Assembly (NCBI GenBank): GCA_050184415.1
Contig: JBFXAJ010000010.1
Coordinates: forward strand, 42,287 to 106,286
Direction of reading: 5' to 3'
DNA: 64,000 bases
DNA from: JADLGL01 sp050184415
Lineage (GTDB): Bacteria > Pseudomonadota > Alphaproteobacteria > Rhizobiales > Kaistiaceae
In this document: piece after piece, positions 25,818 through 33,995 of the stretch
Layout: each line of letters opens with the position of its first letter
Numbering within the stretch: the stretch's first letter is position 1
Position numbers and translations under genes: made by a program
Notes under the pieces: generated by a model
The model's database searches: none
Seen by the model: only the letters and a program-made list of their open reading frames with translations
Told to the model about the DNA's origin: nothing

Positions 25818-26840
25818 ATGGCTCTGCCTGACTTCACTATGCGCCAGCTTCTGGAAGCCGGCGTTCACTTCGGCCACCAGAAGCATCGGTGGAACCCCAA
25901 GATGGCGCCGTTCATCTATGGGGTGCGCAACAACATCCACATCATCGACCTCGCGCAGACCGTGCCGATGTTCCATCAGGCGCTGCAGGCCGTGGCCGAC
26001 ACCGTCGCCAATGGCGGCCGCGTGCTGTTCGTCGGCACCAAGCGCCAGGCCGCGGAGCCGATCGCGACCGCTGCCAAGCGCTCGGCACAGTATTTCGTCA
26101 ATTCGCGCTGGCTGGGCGGCATGCTCACCAACTGGAAGACGATCTCGAAGTCGATCCAGCGTCTCCGCGAGCTCGACGACACGCTTGCCGGCGAGGTCCA
26201 CGGCTTCACCAAGAAGGAGCGGCTGACGCTGTCGCGCGAGCGCGACAAGCTCGAGAACGCCCTCGGCGGCATCAAGGACATGGGTGGGGTGCCGAACCTC
26301 ATCTTCGTCATCGACACCAACAAGGAACAGATCGCGATCCAGGAGGCGAAGCGCCTCGGGATCCCGGTCGCGGCCGTGGTGGACTCGAATTCGGACCCGG
26401 ACGGCATTACCTATCCGATCCCGGGCAATGACGATGCCGGCCGGGCGCTGAGCCTCTACACCGACCTCGTTGCCCGCGCCGCCATCGACGGCATCTCGCG
26501 GGCCCAGGGCAGCCTTGGCATCGACATCGGTGCCCAGGCCGAGCCGCCGGCCGAGACGCTCAACGGCGCCGAGCCGACGGCGACTGCGCCCGAGGGCGAG
26601 GTCGAGCCGCTGTTCGAGCGACCGGCGGGCGAGCCGGACAGCCTCCGTCGCCTTCCCGGCGTCGGCAAGGTGCTCGAGGGTCGCCTTCACGCCCTCGGCG
26701 TCACGAAGTTCGAGCAGATCGCGAATATGACGCCGGACGACATCGCCCGTCTCGATGACGCCCTCAACGCCAAGGGCCGCATCGACCGTGACGATTGGGT
26801 GGGCAAGGCCCGCGCCCTTGCAGAAGGTGAAGCTGCCTAG
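25818..26840 (+). CDS. rpsB: 30S ribosomal protein S2 with C-terminal extension
   Basis: This is a small-subunit ribosomal protein needed for S1 binding. The start MALPDFTMRQLLEAGVHFGH and the internal FVNSRWLGGMLTNWKTI and GIPVAAVVDSNSDPDGI are diagnostic. The ordinary S2 fold ends near residue 235. The protein continues to 340 with an acidic linker and then a helix-hairpin-helix-like domain (about 275-336) that starts DSLRRLPGVGKVLEGRLHAL and ends GRIDRDDWVGKARALAEG. It closely resembles the NuoE tail. tsf follows. Confidence 0.97.
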   Translation: MALPDFTMRQLLEAGVHFGHQKHRWNPKMAPFIYGVRNNIHIIDLAQTVPMFHQALQAVADTVANGGRVLFVGTKRQAAEPIATAAKRSAQYFVNSRWLGGMLTNWKTISKSIQRLRELDDTLAGEVHGFTKKERLTLSRERDKLENALGGIKDMGGVPNLIFVIDTNKEQIAIQEAKRLGIPVAAVVDSNSDPDGITYPIPGNDDAGRALSLYTDLVARAAIDGISRAQGSLGIDIGAQAEPPAETLNGAEPTATAPEGEVEPLFERPAGEPDSLRRLPGVGKVLEGRLHALGVTKFEQIANMTPDDIARLDDALNAKGRIDRDDWVGKARALAEGEAA

Positions 26841-26869
26841 CCGCTGGGCCGCTTCGCCGCGCTGTTTGG

Positions 26870-26900
26870 CGCCGGGGGCGGGACACCGACCCCGGCGTTT
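26870..26900 (+). terminator. Attenuator-like hairpin between rpsB and tsf
   Basis: CGCCGGGG (26870-26877) pairs perfectly with CCCCGGCG (26890-26897), followed by TTTCTATTTCTC. The structure fits a partial terminator that would lower tsf transcription relative to rpsB. Placement between these two genes is also seen in other bacteria. Confidence 0.6.
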
Positions 26901-26928
26901 CTATTTCTCTGGTTCGAGGATAACCGCA

Positions 26929-27855
26929 ATGAGCATTTCCGCTTCGAGTGTCAAAGAGCTGCGCGACAAGACCGGCGCCGGCATGATGGATTGCAAGGCG
27001 GCGCTGACGGAAACCGGCGGCGACATGGAGGCCGCGGTCGACTGGCTGCGCGCCAAGGGTCTCGCCAAGGCCGCCAAGAAGGCCGGCCGGGTGGCGGCCG
27101 AAGGCCTGATCGGCGTCGCGTCCTCGGGCGTGTCGGCGGCTCTTGTCGAGGTCAATTCCGAGACCGACTTCGTCGCGCGCAACCCGCAGTTCCAGGACCT
27201 GGTGATCAAGGTCGCCGGCGTGGCGCTTACGACCGACGGCGAGGTTGACGAGGTCAAGGCCGCGCCGTTCCCCGGCACCGGCCGCGACGTCGGCTCCGAG
27301 ATCCAGGAGGCGGTGGCGGCGATCGGCGAGAACATCAATCTCCGCCGCTCGGCCAAGCTGACCGTTCCCGTCGGCGTCGTCGCGTCCTATGTCCACAGCC
27401 AGGTGGCGCCGGGCCTCGGCAAGATCGGCGTCTTGGTCGCCCTCGAGTCGACCGGGGACGTCGCGAAGCTGAACGAGATCGGCCGCCAGGTCGCGATGCA
27501 CATCGCGGCAGCGAACCCGCTTGCCCTCAAGGTCGAGGACCTCGACCAGACTGTCGTCGCCCGCGAGCGTAGCGTCTTCGCCGAGCAGGCACGCGAGTCC
27601 GGCAAGCCCGAGGCGATCATCGAGAAGATGGTCGAGGGCCGGCTGCGGAAGTTCTACGAGGAGACCGTTCTCCTCCAGCAGACCTTCGTCATCGATCCCG
27701 ACGTCACCGTGACGGCGGCGCTCAAGCGGGCCGAGGGCGAGGCCGGCGCGCCGATCGAGCTCGTCGCCTACCGCTCGTTCCGCCTCGGTGAGGGCGTCGA
27801 GAAGGTCGAGACCGACTTCGCCGCCGAAGTCGCGGCCGCGGCGGGAAAGCGCTAG
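26929..27855 (+). CDS. tsf: Translation elongation factor Ts
   Basis: This is the guanine-nucleotide exchange factor for EF-Tu. The N-terminal UBA-like part contains KELRDKTGAGMMDCKAAL, and the core contains NSETDFVARNPQF. The start MSISASSVKELRDKTG was chosen by family match; the upstream in-frame extension runs through the terminator-like hairpin and looks non-coding. The length is 308 residues. A strong terminator follows. Confidence 0.97.
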   Translation: MSISASSVKELRDKTGAGMMDCKAALTETGGDMEAAVDWLRAKGLAKAAKKAGRVAAEGLIGVASSGVSAALVEVNSETDFVARNPQFQDLVIKVAGVALTTDGEVDEVKAAPFPGTGRDVGSEIQEAVAAIGENINLRRSAKLTVPVGVVASYVHSQVAPGLGKIGVLVALESTGDVAKLNEIGRQVAMHIAAANPLALKVEDLDQTVVARERSVFAEQARESGKPEAIIEKMVEGRLRKFYEETVLLQQTFVIDPDVTVTAALKRAEGEAGAPIELVAYRSFRLGEGVEKVETDFAAEVAAAAGKR

Positions 27856-27863
27856 CAGAAATA

Positions 27864-27896
27864 CAGCCCGGCCGATCTGGCCGGGCTGTCACTTTT
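27864..27896 (+). terminator. Intrinsic terminator after tsf
   Basis: CAGCCCGGCC, loop GATCT and GGCCGGGCTG make a perfect 10-bp stem, eight bases after the tsf stop, followed by TCACTTTT. It should end the rpsB-tsf transcript. Confidence 0.8.
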
Positions 27897-27962
27897 CGCG
27901 GTGACAAGCCGGAATCCCTCGTGTACGGGAGCGCGGCGGGGCATCCGGCAGAAGGTGAGGGG

Positions 27963-28685
27963 ATGAGCGAGGGACTCCAGTACAAGCGGGTCCTCCTCAA
28001 GCTCTCCGGCGAGGCGCTCCTCGGCAGCCAGCCCTTCGGCATCGACGACAAATTCGTCGAACGTATCGCCCGCGAGATCGGCGAAGTCGTCGGCCTCGGC
28101 ACCAAGGTCGGGCTCGTCGTCGGCGGCGGCAACATCTTCCGCGGCATGAAGATCGCAAAGGCTGGCGGCAACCGCGTCGCCGGCGATCACATGGGCATGC
28201 TCGCCACCGTGATGAACGCGATCTCCCTCCATGAGGGCCTCGAGCGCGCCGGCGTTCCGTCTCGCATCTTCTCGGCCGTTCCGATGCCCACGATCTGCGA
28301 GACCTTCACCCAGCAGCGCGCCGAAGGGGCGATGCGCCGCGGCCGCGTGGTGATCTTCGCCGGCGGCACGGGCAACCCGTTCTTCACGACCGATTCCGGC
28401 GCGGCGCTCAGAGCCGCCGAGATGGGCTGCGACGCCCTCCTCAAGGGAACGCAGGTCGACGGCATCTATTCCGCCGATCCGCGCCGTGACCCCAAAGCGA
28501 CGCGGTTCGAGCGCCTAACCCATGACGAAGTGCTCGCGCGCGGCCTCGAGGTGATGGACGCGGCGGCCGTCGCGCTTGCCCGGGACAACGGGATTCCGAT
28601 AATCGTCTTCTCGATTCACGATCCCGGTGCGATCGTCGACATCCTGCGCGGCAAGGGCCGCTCGACAACCGTCACCGATCGCTGA
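27963..28685 (+). CDS. pyrH: UMP kinase
   Basis: This enzyme phosphorylates UMP to UDP in pyrimidine synthesis. It belongs to the amino-acid kinase fold, with KLSGEALLG at the N-terminus, VVGGGNIFRG in the middle and KGTQVDGIYSADPRRDP towards the C-terminus. The start MSEGLQYKRVLLKLSGEA is preceded by GGTGAGGGG. Its 240 residues are standard. frr follows after 70 bases. Confidence 0.96.
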   Translation: MSEGLQYKRVLLKLSGEALLGSQPFGIDDKFVERIAREIGEVVGLGTKVGLVVGGGNIFRGMKIAKAGGNRVAGDHMGMLATVMNAISLHEGLERAGVPSRIFSAVPMPTICETFTQQRAEGAMRRGRVVIFAGGTGNPFFTTDSGAALRAAEMGCDALLKGTQVDGIYSADPRRDPKATRFERLTHDEVLARGLEVMDAAAVALARDNGIPIIVFSIHDPGAIVDILRGKGRSTTVTDR

Positions 28686-28755
28686 GTTTCCGCCGAGTAC
28701 CTGCGCCGGCCGCAAGGCCGAGTGACCGCAGGCAGGCGACGATCGGAGGGACAAC

Positions 28756-29307
28756 ATGCTGGATACCGAAGACCTCAAGCGACGCATGCAGGGGGCGGTT
28801 TCCGTCCTCGGCGGCGAACTGGCCGGGCTGCGCACCGGCCGGGCCTCGGCCAACATGCTCGACCCGATCGTGGTGTCGGCCTACGGGTCGGAGATGCCGA
28901 TCAACCAGGTGGCCACGGTGAACGTGCCGGAGCCGCGGATGATCACGGTCCAGGTCTGGGACCGCAGCGTCGTCTCGGCCGTCGATCGGGCGATCCGCGA
29001 GGCCAATCTTGGCCTCAATCCGGTCGTAGAGGGACAGGTCATGCGCATCCCGATTCCGGAGCTCAACCGGGAGCGGCGGCAGGAACTGGTGAAGGTCGCC
29101 CACAAATATGCCGAGCAGGCGCGGGTCGCCGTCCGCCACGTCCGCCGCGACGGGATGGAACTCGGCAAGAAGGGCGAGAAGGACGGTACGATCAGCCAGG
29201 ACGATCATCGTGTCTTCAACGATAAGGTCCAGAAGCTGACGGATGACTTCATCGCCGAGATCGACCGCATGCTCGCCGCCAAGGAAGCGGAGATCCTGCA
29301 GGTCTAG
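28756..29307 (+). CDS. frr: Ribosome recycling factor
   Basis: This factor splits post-termination ribosomes together with EF-G. LRTGRASANMLDPIVV near the N-terminus and VAVRHVRRDGM in the C-terminal helical bundle are family hallmarks. It has 183 residues with a good GGAGGGAC ribosome-binding site. It lies between pyrH and uppS, as in many alphaproteobacteria. Confidence 0.97.
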   Translation: MLDTEDLKRRMQGAVSVLGGELAGLRTGRASANMLDPIVVSAYGSEMPINQVATVNVPEPRMITVQVWDRSVVSAVDRAIREANLGLNPVVEGQVMRIPIPELNRERRQELVKVAHKYAEQARVAVRHVRRDGMELGKKGEKDGTISQDDHRVFNDKVQKLTDDFIAEIDRMLAAKEAEILQV

Positions 29308-29318
29308 GAAAGGACATC

Positions 29319-30083
29319 ATGCCCCGCCCCGATTCCGCGATCGCCGACAGCCCAGCGCCGGAGCTTGCCGCCGGCGTGCCGCGGCATGTGGGGATCATCA
29401 TGGACGGCAATGGGCGCTGGGCCGCCGCGCGGGGCCTGCCACGCGCGGAAGGGCATCGGCGCGGCATGGAGGCGGTCCGCGAGACGGTGCGGGCGGCGCC
29501 TGAACTCGGCATCCGCTACCTGACGCTGTTCAGCTTCTCGTCGGAGAACTGGTCGCGGCCGCCGGACGAGGTCCAGCTTCTCTTCGCGCTCCTCCGCGTC
29601 TTCGTGCAGAGCGACCTTGCCGACCTTCACCGCAACCGCGTCCGCATCACCGTCATCGGCGCGGTCGAAGGAGTGCCGAACGACATCCTGACGATGCTCC
29701 GCGAGGCCGAGCGGCTGACGGCCGACAATGACGGCCTTCGCCTCCAGGTCGCCTTCAACTATGGCGGGCGGGATGAGATCGCCCGCGCGATGAAGCGGAT
29801 TCTCGCTGGCATCGAAGCGGGCGCGCTGACCGCCGACATGATCTCGCCGGCGCTGATCTCCGCTCATCTCGACACCGCCGGGATCCCCGATCCCGACCTC
29901 ATCATCCGGACCGGCGGCGAACTCCGGCTCAGCAACTTCCTGCTCTGGCAATCGGCCTATGCCGAGCTGGTGTTCCTTCCGATCCACTGGCCCGAATTCG
30001 ACACTGCTGCGCTGACCGCCGCGCTCGACGATTTCGCCCGGCGCACGCGCCGCTATGGCGGCCTTGTGAGCGCCCGGGCTTGA
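29319..30083 (+). CDS. uppS: Undecaprenyl diphosphate synthase
   Basis: This cis-prenyltransferase makes the C55 lipid carrier used for peptidoglycan and LPS. The catalytic HVGIIMDGNGRWA motif and the later FSFSSENWSRP and TGGELRLSNFLLWQ are present. Its 254 residues are typical. Its TGA overlaps the TTG start of cdsA. Confidence 0.96.
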   Translation: MPRPDSAIADSPAPELAAGVPRHVGIIMDGNGRWAAARGLPRAEGHRRGMEAVRETVRAAPELGIRYLTLFSFSSENWSRPPDEVQLLFALLRVFVQSDLADLHRNRVRITVIGAVEGVPNDILTMLREAERLTADNDGLRLQVAFNYGGRDEIARAMKRILAGIEAGALTADMISPALISAHLDTAGIPDPDLIIRTGGELRLSNFLLWQSAYAELVFLPIHWPEFDTAALTAALDDFARRTRRYGGLVSARA

Positions 30084-30919
30084 CCTCGTCGGCCAGCGAC
30101 ATCGAGCCGGCCCGGTCCGTGCCGAGCGACCTCGGCCCTCGGATCCTCTGGGGCGCGATCCTCGCGGTCGCGGCGCTCGCGGCCGTGCTCCTTGGCGGCT
30201 GGGTCCTCGCCATCGCCCTCGCGGTGGTCGTGGCCCTCATCGCCCGCGAATGGTCTGCGATGACGCTCGGCGAGTCGCCGCGCGACTTCGCGATCGTCGC
30301 CATTCCCGGCGTCCTCGCCGTCGTCGTTGCGGCCCTGCCTCAGCCATACTGGGCGCTCGGCATCTTCGTTGTCGGTGCCATTGCGGCCGGGTTCATTCGA
30401 CGGAGCGGCTGGGCGGTCGCCGGCGTCGCCTATGCGGCGGTGCTCGGCGTCGGCCTGGTGCTGATCCGCGCCGATGCCGGGTTCGGCCTTGAGGCCGTGC
30501 TCTTCCTGCTGGCGATCGTCTGGGGGTCGGACGTCGCGGCGTATTTCGCCGGACGGGCGATCGGCGGACCAAAACTCTGGCCGCGGGTCTCGCCGAAGAA
30601 GACCTGGTCCGGCTTCCTTGGCGGCACGCTCGTCGGCGCTGCCGCGGGCGTCGCGGTCGCGATCATCGCCGGCGTACCCGTCTCGGCCACTCTAGTTGCA
30701 ATCGCGATCGCCATCTCCGTCCTCTCCGCTGCAGGCGATTTGTTCGAATCATCCGTCAAGCGCCGGTTCGGGAAGAAGGATTCGGGATCGTTGATTCCGG
30801 GTCACGGGGGAGTCATGGATCGCGTCGACGGTCTCATCTTCGCCGTCGCGGCGGGCCTCGGGATCGGCATCGTCCATGGCGGATGGCCGCGCCTCGGGGA
30901 GGGGCTCCTGTTTTGGTGA
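30080..30919 (+). CDS. cdsA: Phosphatidate cytidylyltransferase
   Basis: This polytopic membrane enzyme makes CDP-diacylglycerol for phospholipid synthesis. The C-terminal signature appears as KDSGSLIPGHGGVMDRVDGL, and about seven hydrophobic segments precede it. The start is a TTG overlapping the uppS stop (TTGA), and its own stop overlaps the dxr GTG (GTGA). Length 279 residues. Confidence 0.93.
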   Translation: MTSSASDIEPARSVPSDLGPRILWGAILAVAALAAVLLGGWVLAIALAVVVALIAREWSAMTLGESPRDFAIVAIPGVLAVVVAALPQPYWALGIFVVGAIAAGFIRRSGWAVAGVAYAAVLGVGLVLIRADAGFGLEAVLFLLAIVWGSDVAAYFAGRAIGGPKLWPRVSPKKTWSGFLGGTLVGAAAGVAVAIIAGVPVSATLVAIAIAISVLSAAGDLFESSVKRRFGKKDSGSLIPGHGGVMDRVDGLIFAVAAGLGIGIVHGGWPRLGEGLLFW

Positions 30920-32133
30920 CGATGTCCTCCGCGCAGCCGAAGGTCCGTGCGGCGGCCGGCGAGAAGCGCAGCGTCAGCGTGCTCGGCGTGACGGGTTCGG
31001 TGGGCCGCAGCGCGGTCGACCTCCTCCTCCGCCATGCGGATCATTTCAGCGTTGAGGCCGTCACATCGGGACGCAACGTCACCGAGCTCGCCGCAACCGC
31101 TCGTCGGCTCAATGCGCGTGTCGCCGTCGTGGCCGATTCCGGCTGCTACGCTGCCCTTCGCGAGGCGCTGGCGGGCAGCGGGATCGAGGCGGCGGCCGGC
31201 TCCGACGCCCTCGTCGAGGCGGCCGGACGGCGGGTCGATCTCGTCGTGGCCGCTATCGTCGGCTCCGTCGGGCTCGCCCCGACGCTTGCCGCGGCGCGGG
31301 CCGGCTCCACCGTTGCGCTCGCTAACAAGGAAGCCCTCGTCTGCGCCGGCGACCTCTTCATGAAGGCCGTCGCCGCCGGCAGCGGTCTCGTCCTCCCCGT
31401 CGATTCCGAGCACAACGCGATCTTCCAGGCCCTCGAGGCGCGCAATCGCGGCAGCGTCGAGCGCATCGTCCTGACCGCGTCGGGCGGCCCGTTTCACGAC
31501 TGGACGAAGGACGCGATGGCGGCGGCCACGGCGGCCCAGGCGGTCGCCCATCCGGTCTGGTCGATGGGCGCCAAGATCTCCGTCGATTCGGCAACCCTCA
31601 TGAACAAAGGCCTCGAAGTCATTGAGGCCTTTCACCTGTTCGGCCTCGGCAGCGACCAGATCGACGTCCTCGTGCACCGCCAGTCGATCGTCCATGGCGT
31701 CGTCTGCTATCGCGACGGGTCGACGCTGGCCCAGATGAGCGTCCCGGACATGCGCGTGCCGCTGTCGCACTGCCTGTGGTGGCCGCAGCGCGCCGACGAG
31801 CCGAATGCGCGGCTGGACCTCGCGGCGCTCGGCAAGCTCACCTTCGAAGTGCCGGACACCGAGCGCTTCCCTGCCCTCCGCCTCGCGCGTTCGGCACTGG
31901 ACAGCGGGGGCTGGGCGACCAATATCCTCAACGCCGCCAACGAAGTGGCGGTGGCGGCCTTCCTCAGCGGCGCGATCGGCTTCCTCGATATCGCCAGGGT
32001 CAACGAGGCGGTGCTCGACGGCGCGGCCGCCGCCGGCGGCCCGAGGGTCGTCGGCAACCTCGAAGATGCGCTCGTGCTCGATGCGGAGGGCCGGCGCCTC
32101 GCGCAAGCATCGGTGGCCTCCATTCGGGGCTGA
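30916..32133 (+). CDS. dxr: 1-deoxy-D-xylulose 5-phosphate reductoisomerase
   Basis: This is the second enzyme of the MEP isoprenoid pathway and uses NADPH and a divalent metal. The nucleotide-binding SVLGVTGSVGRSAVDLL, the ALANKEALVCAG stretch and the metal-site region PVDSEHNAIFQ are all clear, as is KISVDSATLMNKGLEVIEA. A GTG at 30916 overlapping the cdsA stop gives 405 residues. An ATG at 30922 is an alternative. It supplies precursors for the nearby uppS product. Confidence 0.95.
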   Translation: MTMSSAQPKVRAAAGEKRSVSVLGVTGSVGRSAVDLLLRHADHFSVEAVTSGRNVTELAATARRLNARVAVVADSGCYAALREALAGSGIEAAAGSDALVEAAGRRVDLVVAAIVGSVGLAPTLAAARAGSTVALANKEALVCAGDLFMKAVAAGSGLVLPVDSEHNAIFQALEARNRGSVERIVLTASGGPFHDWTKDAMAAATAAQAVAHPVWSMGAKISVDSATLMNKGLEVIEAFHLFGLGSDQIDVLVHRQSIVHGVVCYRDGSTLAQMSVPDMRVPLSHCLWWPQRADEPNARLDLAALGKLTFEVPDTERFPALRLARSALDSGGWATNILNAANEVAVAAFLSGAIGFLDIARVNEAVLDGAAAAGGPRVVGNLEDALVLDAEGRRLAQASVASIRG

Positions 32134-32154
32134 CGAAGGGAACAGGGACAGCGG

Positions 32155-33798
32155 ATGTCTGAGGCGGAGAAGGGGCCGGTGCGCCGGATGCACCCGGTCA
32201 GACGGCGCGTGGCGATCGTGGCGGGCGCCCTCGTCGCGCTTTTCGTCCTGAGCGTTCTCGTCCTGACATTCGTCTTTTCGTCCGTTGGCCGCGAGGTGAT
32301 CCCGCCTGTCGTCGGCGAGCTGACGGACGGAGGCGCTGCCGCCGCCGCGGGGATCGAGGCCGGCGACCGCATCGTCTCCGTCGACGGCTACGCGGTCGAG
32401 AGTTTCGCCGACATCTCCAAGATCCTGGCGTTCAATTACGGATCGCCGGTCGACATTGTCGTGGATCGCAATGGCGCGACCGAGACCTATTCGGTCGTGC
32501 CGCGCCTGCTGCGCGGGGGGCCGGCAGGCGTGGCGTTCAACCGGCCGGTCCTCGGCATCGCCGCTGCCGTCGACCCGACGGAGGGGCCGACCGTCAGGAC
32601 CTATCCTCTGTTCGAGGCGTTCGGCCGGGCGGTCGACCTCGTCGTCCACAACGTCAAGACGGTGGCGGTTCTCGCCGCCCGCCTGACGATCTACCTGATC
32701 CTCCCGTTCATCTTCGTTCTGGCCCTGATCGTGTTCGTCCACGAGCTCGGGCATTTCCTCGTGGCCCGCTGGTGCGGGGTGACCGTCGTCACCTTCTCGA
32801 TCGGCTTCGGCCGCGAGCTGGTCGGGTTCACCGATCGCAAGGGGACCAGGTGGCGGCTGTCGGCGATCCCGCTCGGCGGCTACGTGAAGTTCCTCGGCGA
32901 CGAGAATGCCGCGAGCGCGTCGAGCCCCGAATCCCTCGCGGCAGTGCCCATTGAGCAGCGCGGGCGCACGCTTCAGGCCCAGTCGGTTGGCAAGCGCGCG
33001 GCGATCGTCGCAGCCGGGCCGGTCGCGAATTTCATCCTCGGGATCGCGATCTTCACCTTCATGTTCGCGGTGGTCGGTCGGACCATCATGCCGCCGGTCG
33101 TGGATCAGCTCACCGAGGGCGGCGCCGCTGCTGCGGCGGGGATTGAGGCCGGGGACCGGCTGGTCTCCGTGGACGGCCGCGCCATCGAGAGCTTCGGCGA
33201 CGTGTCGCGGGTCCTCACCTTCAATGACGGCTCCCCGGTCGAAGTCATTGTCAACCGGGGCGGAACTGACCTCAGCTTCACCATCACGCCGCAGCTGGTG
33301 CGCGACATCGATCCGCTCGGCAGCCCCTACAATCGCGCCGTGCTCGGCATCCAGAACAACGCCGAGCCGGGCGAGGATGTGGTCCGCACCTATTCGCTGT
33401 TCGCGTCGGTCGGCCGGGCCTTCGACGAGGTCGCCTATCAGCTGTCGACGACGGTGACCTATATCGGCCGGATCATCACCGGCCGGGAATCGATCGAGCA
33501 GCTCGGCGGGCCGGTCTCGGTGGCGCGCGCCGCGGAACTGGCGGCCTCGATCAGCTTCAGCATGCTCCTGACGCTCGCCGCGGGCGTGTCGATCGGCATC
33601 GGGTTCGTCAATCTCCTGCCGATCCCGCTGCTCGACGGCGGTCATCTTCTGTTCTATGCGATCGAGGCGGTCAGGCGGCGCCCAATGGGTGAGCGTGCCC
33701 AGGAAATCGGCCTGCGGATCGGAATGGCGTGTATCCTGCTCCTGATGCTCGTCGCTTTCCGAAACGATATCGTCCGGTTATTCTCGCCGGCGACGTAG
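32155..33798 (+). CDS. rseP: RseP-type site-2 metalloprotease with an extra N-terminal PDZ module
   Basis: This is an intramembrane zinc protease of family M50. The active site VHELGH lies at residues 195-200 and the second metal motif NLLPIPLLDGG at 486-496. The usual PDZ domain is at about 310-385. Unusually, about 180 residues precede the catalytic helix: a positively charged start, a membrane helix (about 18-40) and a second PDZ domain (about 48-120) with a following segment that aligns with the internal copy. In a 59-residue core, 41 positions are identical by my count. The protein has 547 residues against 380-450 in relatives. The gene sits between dxr and bamA, as usual. Confidence 0.93.
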   Translation: MSEAEKGPVRRMHPVRRRVAIVAGALVALFVLSVLVLTFVFSSVGREVIPPVVGELTDGGAAAAAGIEAGDRIVSVDGYAVESFADISKILAFNYGSPVDIVVDRNGATETYSVVPRLLRGGPAGVAFNRPVLGIAAAVDPTEGPTVRTYPLFEAFGRAVDLVVHNVKTVAVLAARLTIYLILPFIFVLALIVFVHELGHFLVARWCGVTVVTFSIGFGRELVGFTDRKGTRWRLSAIPLGGYVKFLGDENAASASSPESLAAVPIEQRGRTLQAQSVGKRAAIVAAGPVANFILGIAIFTFMFAVVGRTIMPPVVDQLTEGGAAAAAGIEAGDRLVSVDGRAIESFGDVSRVLTFNDGSPVEVIVNRGGTDLSFTITPQLVRDIDPLGSPYNRAVLGIQNNAEPGEDVVRTYSLFASVGRAFDEVAYQLSTTVTYIGRIITGRESIEQLGGPVSVARAAELAASISFSMLLTLAAGVSIGIGFVNLLPIPLLDGGHLLFYAIEAVRRRPMGERAQEIGLRIGMACILLLMLVAFRNDIVRLFSPAT

Positions 33799-33995
33799 CC
33801 GCTTTTTTCCTAGGCATTCCGCCGTTTTGGCGTTGCCCTAAGGCCACGCTCGGGTGAAAACCAGCGGAGCGGGTGACGCGGGATTGCTTCGCCTTCCAAA
33901 GCCTGTCTAATTTGCCGTCAACCGCGCGTTAGTACGATTCAGGCATGATAAGGCCGGTAGAACCGGCCGTGTTTTGGGTAGGGGTGCAGCAGCCT

